Positions 63,335 to 64,000 of a DNA stretch of 64,000 bases are shown one piece after another. The stretch lies in NCBI RefSeq assembly GCF_025602895.1, contig NW_026516203.1, positions 434,001 to 498,000 on the forward strand. Direction: 5' to 3'. A program made the position numbers and the translations under genes. Each line of letters opens with the position of its first letter. Position 1 is the first letter of the stretch. Under the pieces are notes generated by a model. The model did no database searches. It worked only from the letters and a program-made list of their open reading frames with translations, and was not told the DNA's origin. Source of the stretch: Polychytrium aggregatum (taxonomy: Eukaryota > Chytridiomycota > Chytridiomycetes > Polychytriales).

Positions 63335-64000
63335 ACCTGGACAGCGACCTGCCACCACGCCGGCGACCGAGGCCCGACAGCCCCAGCAAAGGCGCTGGAG
63401 CACTCGTTTGTTGGGGAACAGTGATGGCGGCTCTCGATTCCGAAAATACAGATATTTCATTGCAACAGCGCCTTTCCCCCGTCCACATCGTTTCAATTGC
63501 GAGCCGGATCGCGATAAGAAAGGTATCGATCAAAGAGACACCCAAGTGAATCCGGATGGGTGACGGTCGGACAGCCAGATTCGTGATATTGCTACCGCTG
63601 CGTTCATCGCCAGGACCTCATCTTGCAAAAGTTGCCTGTGGCCGTGAGAGCCACCGAAACACAGACAGCGAAAACAACACCATCTCCGACACAGAGGGAC
63701 TTGTGTGCGCAATATCGAGCACGTTTGGGAGAAGTGGGATGTCTGACACCAAAAAAAAGGAGGGGGAGGGTGCATCGAAGAGGAAGAGAACGGAGCAAAG
63801 AGAGAGAAAGAGAGAGGGAGCTCGAAAGTGATGGCGAGAGAGTCATGTAAGAGAAAAGCTCAGACGGAGGAAGGAGGTACGTGTGGCGAGCGGGGCAGAT
63901 AGCCACGAGAGAATACAAATGTGGGGGTGGGGAAACTGCACCAGCAAGTTGTGTGCAAAGGATGGGAGACAGGCGCACATTCCCGGGTTCGGCATTCATC
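63335..64000. other. 3' region of the HDAC-CSL gene; GA-rich repeat
   Basis: No gene recognised. A purine-rich stretch dominated by GAGA/AGAGA units lies at about 63770-63835, and an A-run at about 63753-63760. The window ends here, so a gene starting beyond cannot be judged. Confidence 0.4.

Noticed and set aside
63604-63999. 131-codon minus-strand frame with a Ser/Leu run
   Set aside because: It is generated by the GA-rich repeat at 63770-63835 and has no other features.

Overview
The window looks like nuclear DNA of a fungus. Genes are split by short GT-AG introns, many of them 60-250 nt. The fungal or opisthokont set includes a diaphanous-type formin, OST3/6, complex I NDUFA7/NUZM, UPF1, NTF2, TCTP, OMA1, DNAJC3 and a CSL transcription factor. 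CSL, complex I and an MRNIP homologue together, with Ty3 chromoviruses, point to an early-diverging (chytrid-like) fungus rather than a yeast. That placement is inference. Exon borders were placed by eye from GT/AG sites and protein continuity, so coordinates are gene spans (first ATG to stop, introns included).

Layout. 115-7366 (-) formin; 7780-10436 (-) DNAJC3/P58-type ER co-chaperone; 10870-12055 (-) TCTP, head-to-head with 12446-14688 (+) OMA1; 15503-18681 (+) coiled-coil/WD40 protein; 19191-34451 (-) UNC93-like membrane protein, one intron of which holds 12.9 kb of nested retrotransposons; 34716-37115 (-) SLC45/sucrose-type transporter; 37852-38975 (-) complex I NDUFA7-like subunit; 39177-39258 (-) tRNA-Ser(UGA); 39602-41800 (-) OST3/OST6; 42374-44179 (+) leucine-rich-repeat protein; 45158-47656 (+) disordered protein of unknown function; 48158-49389 (-) MRNIP-like; 50166-51293 (-) NTF2, head-to-head with 51685-56363 (+) UPF1; 57480-63334 (+) a gene that reads as a histone deacetylase fused in frame to a CSL (CBF1/RBP-J/Su(H)) DNA-binding factor.

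The transposon block. A Ty3/gypsy chromovirus (TE1, 20736-33626, +) with 581-bp LTRs and a CATAG target duplication sits in the UNC93 intron, 17 nt from the 3' splice site. A second, apparently intact chromovirus (TE2, 26528-32602, -) with 419-bp LTRs and a GGCCT duplication is inserted 14 bp before TE1's 3' LTR. A solo LTR of the TE2 family (32907-33325, CGGCC duplication) is inserted inside that 3' LTR. TE2 carries a textbook -1 frameshift signal between gag and pol.

The most unusual item is the HDAC-CSL fusion. In animals CSL represses its targets by recruiting HDAC-containing corepressors; here the deacetylase and the DNA-binding module appear to be one polypeptide of about 1370 residues.
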